Positions 1 to 6,104 of a DNA stretch of 7,215 bases are shown here, piece after piece. Below the pieces are notes generated by a model. That model saw only the letters and a list, made by a program, of their open reading frames with translations, was not told the origin of the DNA and searched no databases. The first letter of the stretch is position 1; each line of letters opens with the position of its first letter. Made by a program: the position numbers and the translations under genes. This DNA is from JBGQBN01 sp041494805 (GTDB lineage: Bacteria; Acidobacteriota; Terriglobia; Terriglobales; Acidobacteriaceae): the NCBI GenBank assembly GCA_041494805.1, contig JBGQBN010000095.1:1-7215 (forward strand), in the 5' to 3' direction.

Positions 1-547
1 AGCAGTCAGACGCTCTCGGAGACCGTGACCAACTCCGGTGGCTCTACGGTCACGATCACGCAGGCCAACGTGACAGGGACCGGATTCAGCCTCAGCGGCT
101 TGAGCCTGCCGGTGACTCTGACAGCGGGTCAGAGTAAGACTTTCAGCGCGGTCTTCGCTCCGCAATCAGCGGGAGCTGTCACTGGCAACATCGCCGTGAT
201 CAGCAACGCTTCCAACTCCACGCTCAACATTCCGCTCTCCGGCACAGGGGTGGCGGCTGGGCTACTTACCGCTAACCCAACTAGCCTGAGCTTCGGAAGC
301 GTGCAAGTCGGAAGCAGTCAGACGCTCTCGGAGACCGTGACCAACTCCGGTGGCTCTACGGTCACGATCACGCAGGCCAACGTGACAGGGACCGGATTCA
401 GCCTCAGCGGCCTCAGTCTGCCGGTGACTCTGACAGCGGGTCAGAGTAAGACTTTCAGCGTGGTCTTCGCTCCGCAATCAGCGGGAGCTGTCACCGGCAA
501 CATCGCCGTGATCAGCGACGCTTCCAACTCCACGCTCAACATTCCGC
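1..547 (+). repeat. 312-bp near-identical tandem coding repeats
   Basis: Bases 1-235 and 313-547 are almost identical: the first 99 bases of the two copies match exactly and I count about six mismatches over 235 bases. The period of 312 bases (104 codons) continues in phase into the third and fourth modules (from 625 and about 937), but those are much more diverged. The two close copies therefore look like a recent duplication or gene conversion inside an older repeat array. The array continues past the left edge of the window. Confidence 0.9.
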
Positions 548-1440
548 TTTCTGGGACGGGCGTCACAGCTGGCTTTATCACTGCGAACCCGTCGAGCCTG
601 AGTTTTGGCAGTGTGCAGGTGGGAAGCAGTAAGACGCTGTCCGAGACACTGACGAATTCTGGTGGCAGCAGCGCCACCATCACTCAAGCCAACGTGACCG
701 GAAGCGGGTTCAGCATAAGCGGGTTAACCCTGCCATTGACCCTGTCACCAGGACAAAGTTTCACGTTCGGCGCTGTCTTTACTCCGACTGGAGCCGGCAG
801 CTTTAGTGGGAGTATTTCCGTCGTATCGGATGCCTCGAATTCACCGCTCTCCATTTCCATGTCGGGCACCGGCACCGCCGCTGGTCAGCTGGCTGTGACG
901 CCAACGACTTTGGACTTTGGCAGCGTCGTCGTGGGATCGAGCAAGGGTCTCACAGGAACACTCAGCGCCACCGGTGCGAGTGTGATTGTCTCTTCGGTCA
1001 GCGTGACGAGTTCTGAATTCTCCGTCAGCGGGCTTTCTCTCCCGGTCACGATCGCAGCCGGTCTGAGCGCATCATTCACTATGACCTTCACGCCACAGGC
1101 CAGTGGCGTGGCATCTGCTACCGCTTCCTTTATCAGCAATGCCTCAAACTCACCCACAGTTCAGTCGCTGACTGGAACCGGAACGCCACCGCAGCAGCAC
1201 AGCGTAGATCTCACTTGGGATCCGAGCAATTCCAACGACGTTGTGGGCTACAACATTTACCGTGGCACTAAGTCTGGTACCTATACGAAGATCAATTCGG
1301 GGCTCAACGCCAGCACGTCATACACGGACAGCTCCGTCCAATCCGGACAGACCTACTACTACGCGAGTACGGCGGTCGACTCGACCGGCAAAGAGAGCGT
1401 CTACTCGAACGAAGTTCAGGCAGTCATTCCGACGCCGTAG
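1..1440 (+). CDS. Choice-of-anchor D / Ig-like repeat surface protein with C-terminal FN3 domain (5' end outside window)
   Basis: The reading frame is open from base 1, so the true start lies upstream; 479 codons are visible. They hold four Ig-like modules of the ASPM/SPD-2/Hydin (choice-of-anchor D) type at bases 1-258 (partial), 262-570, 574-882 and 886-1188, each exactly 312 bases apart. Each full module opens with a 'TANPxSLSFGSVQVG'-like strand and carries a 'SLPVTLTAGQS' turn and a closing 'SGTG'. The last module is a variant type with 'GTLSATGASV'. A fibronectin III-like domain follows (about 1192-1437, 'DLTWDPS', 'GYNIYRG', 'YYYASTAVDS') and ends at the tail VIPTP. No LPXTG, PEP-CTERM or other C-terminal anchor is seen. 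Such proteins are secreted and may serve in adhesion or matrix building; no enzymatic motif is visible, so the exact role is unknown. It is the first of three tandem paralogs. Family assignment is firm, function is inference. Confidence 0.9.
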   Translation, partial: SSQTLSETVTNSGGSTVTITQANVTGTGFSLSGLSLPVTLTAGQSKTFSAVFAPQSAGAVTGNIAVISNASNSTLNIPLSGTGVAAGLLTANPTSLSFGSVQVGSSQTLSETVTNSGGSTVTITQANVTGTGFSLSGLSLPVTLTAGQSKTFSVVFAPQSAGAVTGNIAVISDASNSTLNIPLSGTGVTAGFITANPSSLSFGSVQVGSSKTLSETLTNSGGSSATITQANVTGSGFSISGLTLPLTLSPGQSFTFGAVFTPTGAGSFSGSISVVSDASNSPLSISMSGTGTAAGQLAVTPTTLDFGSVVVGSSKGLTGTLSATGASVIVSSVSVTSSEFSVSGLSLPVTIAAGLSASFTMTFTPQASGVASATASFISNASNSPTVQSLTGTGTPPQQHSVDLTWDPSNSNDVVGYNIYRGTKSGTYTKINSGLNASTSYTDSSVQSGQTYYYASTAVDSTGKESVYSNEVQAVIPTP

Positions 1441-1617
1441 AATCCGGCGCGGAGCGGGCATGTTGTTTTCGAGGCACCGCCTTGAAGTGGTCGCCCCGTC
1501 TTTAGATCCGCCAAAAATGCGGCTCCACCGCCGGAAGAGTCCGCCATTCAATAAGTTACGGGGATGTCCTTCTCAGACCTTCCGCTTAAACCAAAAACCC
1601 TCGAAACTTGTGACGTT

Positions 1618-2910
1618 ATGGTCCTCCCCCACCTTAACGTCAGGCCGCTGGCTCGCCTATTTGTCGCGAGTGCACTCTTGCTCGTGCCTGCGGCAGGTAT
1701 ATCCGGGGCGTCTGAAACGGACACCGGGAAGTTGACCTGCCAGCCCTGCCATCTCCGGTTCAGCAAAGTCAATGTAGGCCAGACCAAGACGTTATCCGCC
1801 ACCCTGACCAACACCGGAGCGAAGAGCGTGACCGTCTCCAAGATGAACGACAACGCTCCCGGTTACGACGTAAGCAATCTAAGTCTTCCCTTAACCCTGG
1901 CGGCGGGCCAGAGCGCGACTTTCGATGTTACATTCATGCCCGCTGACAATGGGCGCATCCCTGGGAATATCGAGTTCATCAGCAGTGGACCGGGCAGCGA
2001 TCTCATCATCTACCTCTACGGTGTGGGCGTGATGGACGAATCGCTCACGGCCAACCCCTGGGGCCTCGACTTCGGAAGTTTGCAGGTGGGCCAAAGCCAG
2101 ACCCGATCTGAGTCACTGACGAACTCCGGTAGCTCGAGTGTAACCATCTCGCAGGCCACAATCGCAGGGGCGGGCTTCGGCATGAGCGGGTTAACTCCGC
2201 CGATCACCCTGACGGCGGGACAGAGCTTTACTTTCAAGGTGAGATTCACCCCGGCGGTAAATGGCGATGCGAACGGAACGATCTCTGTGGTTTCGAACGC
2301 CCCCAACCCAACCCTCACCATCCCCCTATCGGGCACTGGCCTGTCCGCCGGGGAGCTGACCATATCTCCTGCCGCCATGAACTTCGGCGATGTTGTCGTG
2401 GGCACGACTAAGAGTCTGGCAGGAACTCTCAGCGCCAGTGGCGCCAGCGTCACCGTCTCTTCTGCGACCAGCAGCAACCCGAAATTCACCGTCGGCGGTT
2501 TGTCCTTCCCGTTTACGATTGCCGCCGGTAAGAGCGCAGCGCTTAGTGTAACGTTTATGCCTACGGACAGCGGGACTGCGTCCTCCAGTATTTCCTTCGT
2601 CAGCGACGCCTCGAACTCACCCACGATCGCAGCGGCAAGGGGAAACGGCACACCGGCGCCGCAGCATAGCGTCGAACTTTCCTGGGACGCCAGCAATGAT
2701 GCCAACGTGGTGGGCTACAACCTTTATCGCAGCAACCAGTTCGGTGGTCCGTATACCCAGATCAATTCTGAGTTGGATTCCCTCACCACTTACATGGACA
2801 GCACCGTGCAAGGTGGGCAGACTTATTTCTACGCGGCGACGGCACTCGACGCAGACGGCATGGAAAGCAAGCCCTCTAATGTAGCGAAAGCTGTGATTCC
2901 ATTTCCGTGA
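1618..2910 (+). CDS. Secreted choice-of-anchor D / Ig-like repeat protein with C-terminal FN3 domain
   Basis: Second paralog of the array. The frame is open from an ATG at 1564, but I prefer the ATG at 1618 (430 residues). From there the protein starts with a typical Sec signal peptide: Arg-containing n-region, hydrophobic 'LFVASALLLVPAAG', and a likely cleavage near 'ISGAS'. From 1564 an extra 18 polar residues would precede it. Neither start has a clear Shine-Dalgarno site. Counting from the 1564 start, three Ig-like modules lie at about residues 57-158, 160-262 and 264-365, followed by an FN3-like domain at 367-448 ('ELSWDAS', 'GYNLYRS', 'YFYAATALDADG') ending at VIPFP. The first module is the most diverged: its opening strand reads 'LTCQPCHLRF' where siblings have 'LTANPxSLSF', giving a CxxCH sequence. 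No C-terminal anchor is present, so the product is probably released or held non-covalently. Role unknown; adhesion or matrix function is inference. Confidence 0.88.
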   Translation: MVLPHLNVRPLARLFVASALLLVPAAGISGASETDTGKLTCQPCHLRFSKVNVGQTKTLSATLTNTGAKSVTVSKMNDNAPGYDVSNLSLPLTLAAGQSATFDVTFMPADNGRIPGNIEFISSGPGSDLIIYLYGVGVMDESLTANPWGLDFGSLQVGQSQTRSESLTNSGSSSVTISQATIAGAGFGMSGLTPPITLTAGQSFTFKVRFTPAVNGDANGTISVVSNAPNPTLTIPLSGTGLSAGELTISPAAMNFGDVVVGTTKSLAGTLSASGASVTVSSATSSNPKFTVGGLSFPFTIAAGKSAALSVTFMPTDSGTASSSISFVSDASNSPTIAAARGNGTPAPQHSVELSWDASNDANVVGYNLYRSNQFGGPYTQINSELDSLTTYMDSTVQGGQTYFYAATALDADGMESKPSNVAKAVIPFP

Positions 2911-2929
2911 AACGGGAGCTCACATTAAG

Positions 2930-3244
2930 ATGTTTGGTTTCTATAAGATGCAACAGGCTCTCGCGACCGGAAAACCCGGGAACTTGCGTTCGATCACTGA
3001 CCTTGCGCAACAAGCAAGAAATGTACTGGTGGCATGTCCCGTCGGCCAGAACCCGCTGTACAATCGCTGGCACTCAGCGCAACACAATAATCCCAAGGAC
3101 TCCACCATTGGAACATTTGTCGGCGCAGCTCAAGAAGCGTGCCAACGAGGATCGTCGGCCCCTTACGGAAGTATCGGGGAAGTTTTGCCAAGGGTCATGT
3201 CTTTCAGACCTCTAGTACAGGGTGACTTCTATCCCGATAATTGA
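2930..3244 (+). CDS. Doubtful small ORF between paralogs 2 and 3
   Basis: A 104-codon ATG ORF that I do not recognise. It fills most of the 341-base gap between the second and third Ig-repeat genes. In favour: a GGGAG motif (2913-2917) lies upstream, although at a long spacing of about 12 bases; the product has ordinary amino-acid composition with a plausible amphipathic stretch ('MQQALATGKPGNLRSITDLA'); and its TGA ends 7 bases before the preferred ATG of the next gene. Against: no signal peptide, domain or known motif is visible, codon third positions are not clearly biased, and an overlapping ORF exists in another frame. If it is not coding, the stretch holds the 5' region of the third gene and nothing else I can identify. 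Confidence 0.3.
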   Translation: MFGFYKMQQALATGKPGNLRSITDLAQQARNVLVACPVGQNPLYNRWHSAQHNNPKDSTIGTFVGAAQEACQRGSSAPYGSIGEVLPRVMSFRPLVQGDFYPDN

Positions 3245-3251
3245 TGTGCGG

Positions 3252-4253
3252 ATGGGGAAAACACTTACACACCGAAGCGCCTCGCTGAGCCTGGCGGTGG
3301 TGCTCCTTGCCGCGCTCACAACAGTCTCGTGCGGCGGTGGTGGTGCCAACGCGGCGAGTGTTTCCAATAACACAGCAAGTCTGACGCTCGACAACTCTTC
3401 CCTGAATTTTGGCAACGTCGCGGTTGGAGGCAGCAAGACGGACTCCCTCACGCTGACCAATTCGTCGGCAAGTGGCGGCCCAAGCATTACTGTCTCTCAA
3501 GTAACCATTACCGGCAGCGGTTTCAGTGGCAATGTTCCCAACTTGCCTCTGGTGCTAGCGACCGGACAGAGTGCCAGTCTCAGTATTACTTTCGCACCTC
3601 TGTCGGCGGGTGCAGCCACTGGCAGCTTGTCGATCGTCGTGGAAAGCGTGAGTGACCCGGCTGTAGTGCAACTCTCCGGCACCGGATTGGCTGCCGGGCA
3701 ACTTGCCGTCAGCCCCTCAGCGCTGAACTTCGGCAACGTGGCTGTGGGTAGCAGCAAGAATCTGACCGGAACACTTACGGCGGGAGCTTCCGACATCAGC
3801 GTATCTTCCGCGGACTGGAACGGATCAGGATATTCCGTAAGCGGAATCACATTTCCAGTCACGGTATCGGCCGGGCAAAGCGTTTCTTTTACTGTAAGCT
3901 TCGCTCCGCAGGCGGCCGGGGCTTCGAATGGCAGCGTCTCTTTTATTAGCGATGCCACAAATTCTCCGTCCGTGCAAACATTCACCGGAACGGGAGACGT
4001 AACGACACAGCACAGCGTGGACCTGTCTTGGACTGCCAGTGCCTCTCAAGTGGTCGGCTATAACATTTATCGCGGTACCCAATCGGGAGGGCCCTACACC
4101 AAGCTGAATTCCTCTCCGCAGGCGGGTACGGCGTCCACGGACAGCACCGTTCAATCCGGGACAACGTACTTTTATGTCTCGACTGCAGTAGATTCGAATT
4201 CACGGGAGAGCGTCTTCTCAAACGAGGCGACAGCCGTAGTTCCCAATCCGTAG
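3252..4253 (+). CDS. Lipoprotein-type choice-of-anchor D / Ig-like repeat protein with FN3 domain
   Basis: Third paralog, 333 residues from the ATG at 3252. A GTG at 3222 in the same frame would add ten residues but places polar sequence ahead of the signal and overlaps the small upstream ORF, so I prefer the ATG. The N-terminus is a lipoprotein-style signal: basic n-region, hydrophobic 'LSLAVVLLAALTTVS', then Cys27 followed by four glycines. The -3 residue is Thr, so the lipobox is not ideal. Two Ig-like modules follow (about 43-147 and 150-250, 'SLNFGNVAVGGSKT' and 'ALNFGNVAVGSSKN'), then an FN3-like domain (about 252-333, 'DLSWTAS', 'GYNIYRGTQSGG', 'YFYVSTAVDSN') ending VVPNP. It is expected in the periplasm or on the outer membrane, tethered by lipid. 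No catalytic motif is visible. It is the shortest member of the array and converges on rmlA with a 69-base gap. Confidence 0.88.
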   Translation: MGKTLTHRSASLSLAVVLLAALTTVSCGGGGANAASVSNNTASLTLDNSSLNFGNVAVGGSKTDSLTLTNSSASGGPSITVSQVTITGSGFSGNVPNLPLVLATGQSASLSITFAPLSAGAATGSLSIVVESVSDPAVVQLSGTGLAAGQLAVSPSALNFGNVAVGSSKNLTGTLTAGASDISVSSADWNGSGYSVSGITFPVTVSAGQSVSFTVSFAPQAAGASNGSVSFISDATNSPSVQTFTGTGDVTTQHSVDLSWTASASQVVGYNIYRGTQSGGPYTKLNSSPQAGTASTDSTVQSGTTYFYVSTAVDSNSRESVFSNEATAVVPNP

Positions 4254-4266
4254 CCAGGCAAGCACT

Positions 4267-4311
4267 CAAGCAACGACGTCGGGTCCCCGCGATCGCGGAG
4301 TTTCCGGCTTG
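4267..4311. terminator. Possible bidirectional terminator between convergent genes
   Basis: In the 69-base gap between the + strand Ig-repeat gene and rmlA there is a perfect 12-base palindrome CCGCGATCGCGG (4287-4298), which can fold as a 4-bp stem with a GATC loop. An outer arm pair CAAGC (4267-4271) and GCTTG (4307-4311) surrounds it. No convincing T-run follows on either side, so intrinsic termination is only a suggestion from position and symmetry. Confidence 0.25.
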
Positions 4312-4322
4312 TCAAAGCTGCA

Positions 4323-5231
4323 TCAGAACACTTTTTCCCTAAGCAGTTGCATCAGGTAGGAGCCGTACCCGTTGTTCTTCATCGAAGACGCGATGGCTTC
4401 CACTTGCTCCGCAGTGATGTAGCCGTAACGGTAGGCAATCTCCTCGGGGCACGCGATCATCAGCCCTTGTCGCGTCTCGATGGTCTGAATGAACAAAGAG
4501 GCATCCAACATGGCCTGGTAGGTGCCAGTATCAAGCCATGCCATGCCTCGCCCCATCACCACAACTTCCAATTGCTTGCGCTTCAAGTATTCCTTGTTGA
4601 CGTCGGTGATTTCCAGTTCTCCGCGGGCAGAGGGTTTCAAGGACTTGGCGATGTCCACGACTTGGTTGTCATAGAAATAGAGCCCGGTGACGGCGTAGCG
4701 GGATTTAGGAGTCTTCGGCTTTTCCTCCAAACTTAATGCTCGGCCGTCAGAGTCAAATTCAACCACGCCGTAACGCTCGGGGTCGTGAACAGGATAGGCA
4801 AAGACTCGAGCTCCTCGAGTTTCCTGACTGGCTTGCATGACGCTCTTGGCAAAATCGTGTCCGTAGAAAATGTTGTCACCCAGTACCAGGGCGCAGCATG
4901 CGGAACCAATAAACTCTTTGCCGACGAGAAATGCCTGCGCGATCCCCTCGGGTTTTGGCTGAGCCGCGTACTGGAAACTCAAACCGAAGCTGGATCCGTC
5001 TCCGAGGAGTTGCTCGAACTTCGGCAGGTCTTGCGGCGTGGAGATGACCAAGATATCCCGTATACCCGCCAGCATGAGCGTGGAGAGCGGGTAGTAGATC
5101 ATGGGCTTGTCGTAGATGGGCAGCAGGCTCTTGCAAACCGCCTGGGTCACGGGATAAAGCCGTGTGCCCGATCCGCCCGCGAGAATGATGCCCTTGTAAT
5201 GTGGAGATCGCTTGGAGTTGAGAGTGGACAT
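4323..5231 (-). CDS. rmlA: Glucose-1-phosphate thymidylyltransferase (dTDP-glucose synthase)
   Basis: This enzyme joins dTTP and glucose-1-phosphate to give dTDP-glucose and pyrophosphate, the first step toward dTDP-L-rhamnose and related sugars for surface polysaccharides; it acts in the cytoplasm. The 302-residue product has the family signature in full: nucleotide-binding loop 'LAGGSGTRLYP' (residues 17-27), Lys34, 'LLPIYDKPMIYYPLSTLMLAG' region (36-56), metal-binding Asp119 in 'LGDNIFYG', 'EEKP' (169-172), 'GELEITDVN' (204-212), and 'AWLDTGTY' (231-238). Length fits the usual ~290-300. The ATG at 5231 gives a normal 12-residue leader before the first beta strand; no clear Shine-Dalgarno precedes it. 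It is the last gene of the - strand block, 48 bases after the coiled-coil gene. rmlB, rmlC and rmlD are not in the window, so the pathway must be completed elsewhere. Confidence 0.97.
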   Translation of the reverse strand: MSTLNSKRSPHYKGIILAGGSGTRLYPVTQAVCKSLLPIYDKPMIYYPLSTLMLAGIRDILVISTPQDLPKFEQLLGDGSSFGLSFQYAAQPKPEGIAQAFLVGKEFIGSACCALVLGDNIFYGHDFAKSVMQASQETRGARVFAYPVHDPERYGVVEFDSDGRALSLEEKPKTPKSRYAVTGLYFYDNQVVDIAKSLKPSARGELEITDVNKEYLKRKQLEVVVMGRGMAWLDTGTYQAMLDASLFIQTIETRQGLMIACPEEIAYRYGYITAEQVEAIASSMKNNGYGSYLMQLLREKVF

Positions 5232-5279
5232 TATTAGGATGATAACGGCCTAGCATGACACGGCACTTGTTTATTTTGA

Positions 5280-5555
5280 TCAGGACACGGCGCTTTTCTG
5301 TTCCAGAAGAAGCCGGCGTAGCGTACGCAGATCATTCAGCATTCGGCGGCTGGCCTTCAAATGTTCTTCCAGCTTCTCCAATTTATATAGGACTAAGCGC
5401 AGCGCTTCCACACGGCGTGGGAAGTTGGAGTTCGCTACGGAGCTAACATCGGCCTCGACGTCCCGTTTGGCTTCGAGAATGGCGTCGGCCAACAGTTTCA
5501 GGTATTCCTGGGCGCCCTCGACGCTGTCAAAGGGGGTTTCCATCTGGTAGTCCAA
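5280..5555 (-). CDS. Small predicted coiled-coil protein, unknown function
   Basis: I do not recognise this 91-residue protein. It has no signal peptide or membrane segment, so it is probably cytoplasmic. It is strongly helical and charged; residues 47-87 show a heptad-like Leu spacing ('LRLVLYKLEKLEEHLKASRR', 'LRTLRRLLLEQ'), suggesting a dimeric coiled coil. I choose a TTG start at 5555 because AAGGAG (5565-5570) sits 9 bases upstream; an in-frame ATG at 5543 would drop four residues and has only a poorer GGAG match 12 bases upstream. It lies between the exosortase substrate gene and rmlA, all on the same strand, so it may share their transcript. Whether it serves the sorting system, polysaccharide synthesis or neither cannot be told from the sequence. 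Confidence 0.75.
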   Translation of the reverse strand: MDYQMETPFDSVEGAQEYLKLLADAILEAKRDVEADVSSVANSNFPRRVEALRLVLYKLEKLEEHLKASRRMLNDLRTLRRLLLEQKSAVS

Positions 5556-5564
5556 CTCCGGGGT

Positions 5565-5570
5565 CTCCTT
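5565..5570 (-). promoter_or_regulatory. Ribosome binding site supporting a TTG start
   Basis: The - strand reads GAAGGAGA here, with 9 bases between AAGGAG and the TTG at 5555. This is the site that decides for the TTG start of the coiled-coil gene over the downstream ATG. Confidence 0.6.
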
Positions 5571-5684
5571 CGGTTCAAGGCAGACAGCAAACGCGTTAGG
5601 TGTCTGTGACTAGACGGCTCCTTGCTCTTAGGCAACGGTGTCGAAGTTATTGAGTATAACGACTTGTTCCAAGGCTATGCCTCG

Positions 5685-5728
5685 GAAGCCCCGCTTGCCA
5701 CGAAATGCCGCAGCTTGGCAGAGGCTTC
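5685..5728 (-). other. Two-part inverted repeat just after the exosortase substrate gene
   Basis: Beginning 6 bases after the TAG of the substrate gene (- strand), arms GAAGCC/GGCTTC (5723-5728 with 5685-5690) enclose a second arm pair TGCCA/TGGCA (5716-5720 with 5696-5700). Read as RNA this is a 6-bp and a 5-bp stem with small internal loops. No U-tract follows, so it is not a standard intrinsic terminator. It could stabilise the upstream message, attenuate transcription into the two downstream genes, or be chance. Confidence 0.35.
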
Positions 5729-5733
5729 AATGT

Positions 5734-5982
5734 CTAGCTCACCCCGGTACCCTTCTTACGTCGCCAAATCAGCAGACCACCGCCCAGAACCGCGGCAGCC
5801 AGGCCCAGGATTGCGCCCGTGCTTCCTTCAGGCACTTGTTTTTTCTTCTTCTTATTACTGTCTCTGTCCTGAGAATAATTGAGTGAGCCCTGAAAAACCG
5901 CGGCTCGCACCGCAGGTGCACTCACCAGTAGGAAACCCGCCATCAACGGAACTGCAAAAAGACGAAGGGTCGTCCGCTTCAT
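5734..5982 (-). CDS. Mini exosortase substrate with PEP-CTERM-like (VPEG) C-terminal sorting signal
   Basis: An 82-residue protein with two targeting signals and almost nothing between them. Residues 1-28 are a Sec signal peptide (KR near the N-terminus, hydrophobic 'LFAVPLMAGFLLVSAPA', cleavage likely around 'AVRA'). Residues 50-77 form a PEP-CTERM-like tripartite signal: VPEGST, a Gly/Ala/Leu-rich membrane helix, and the basic tail WRRKK. Canonical signals read VPEP; here the fourth position is Gly. The 22-residue linker is hydrophilic and ends in five consecutive lysines (44-48) directly before VPEG. The exosortase gene lies immediately upstream on the same strand, which supports substrate status. 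Processing by signal peptidase and exosortase would leave a basic peptide of about 22-25 residues. Function is unknown; a structural or matrix peptide, a signalling peptide, or a small anchor are all possible. The ATG is well supported by AAGGAG 6 bases upstream. Confidence 0.85.
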   Translation of the reverse strand: MKRTTLRLFAVPLMAGFLLVSAPAVRAAVFQGSLNYSQDRDSNKKKKKQVPEGSTGAILGLAAAVLGGGLLIWRRKKGTGVS

Positions 5983-5988
5983 TAACTA

Positions 5989-5994
5989 CTCCTT
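5989..5994 (-). promoter_or_regulatory. Strong ribosome binding site of the exosortase substrate
   Basis: AAGGAG on the - strand, 6 bases before the ATG at 5982, in an A/T-rich context. It contrasts with the exosortase gene, whose start has no visible Shine-Dalgarno site, and suggests the substrate is translated more strongly than the enzyme. Confidence 0.75.
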
Positions 5995-6104
5995 ATTTTG
6001 TAGTATTTCGTACAATACGGCTTCTTTCCATTCGTGACGCCTAGGACGCTCCGGCTTCCTATGGTCTCTTACGTGTTTTCTTTCAACAAGACTGGATCGC
6101 GTGG

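Noticed and set aside
1241..1735. 164-codon + strand ORF overlapping the end of gene 1
   Set aside because: Arg/Thr-rich out-of-frame shadow of the FN3-coding region that runs into the next gene; the in-frame protein is clearly the real one.
2016..2705. 229-codon - strand ORF
   Set aside because: Antisense shadow of the Ig-module gene. Similar long antisense frames occur opposite all three paralogs because of their repetitive codon pattern.
3497..3985. 162-codon - strand ORF
   Set aside because: Antisense mirror of gene 3 with the same composition as the shadows opposite genes 1 and 2; no independent start signal or domain.
5836..5853. A6 run in the lysine codons as a programmed frameshift site
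   Set aside because: The AAAAAAC heptamer is not in the X XXY YYZ phase, and the -1 frame stops within a few codons; the zero-frame protein with its sorting signal is complete.
6003..6018. GTATT/AATAC inverted repeat just upstream of the substrate RBS
   Set aside because: Only a 5-bp A/T-rich stem; too weak to call a regulatory hairpin or operator.
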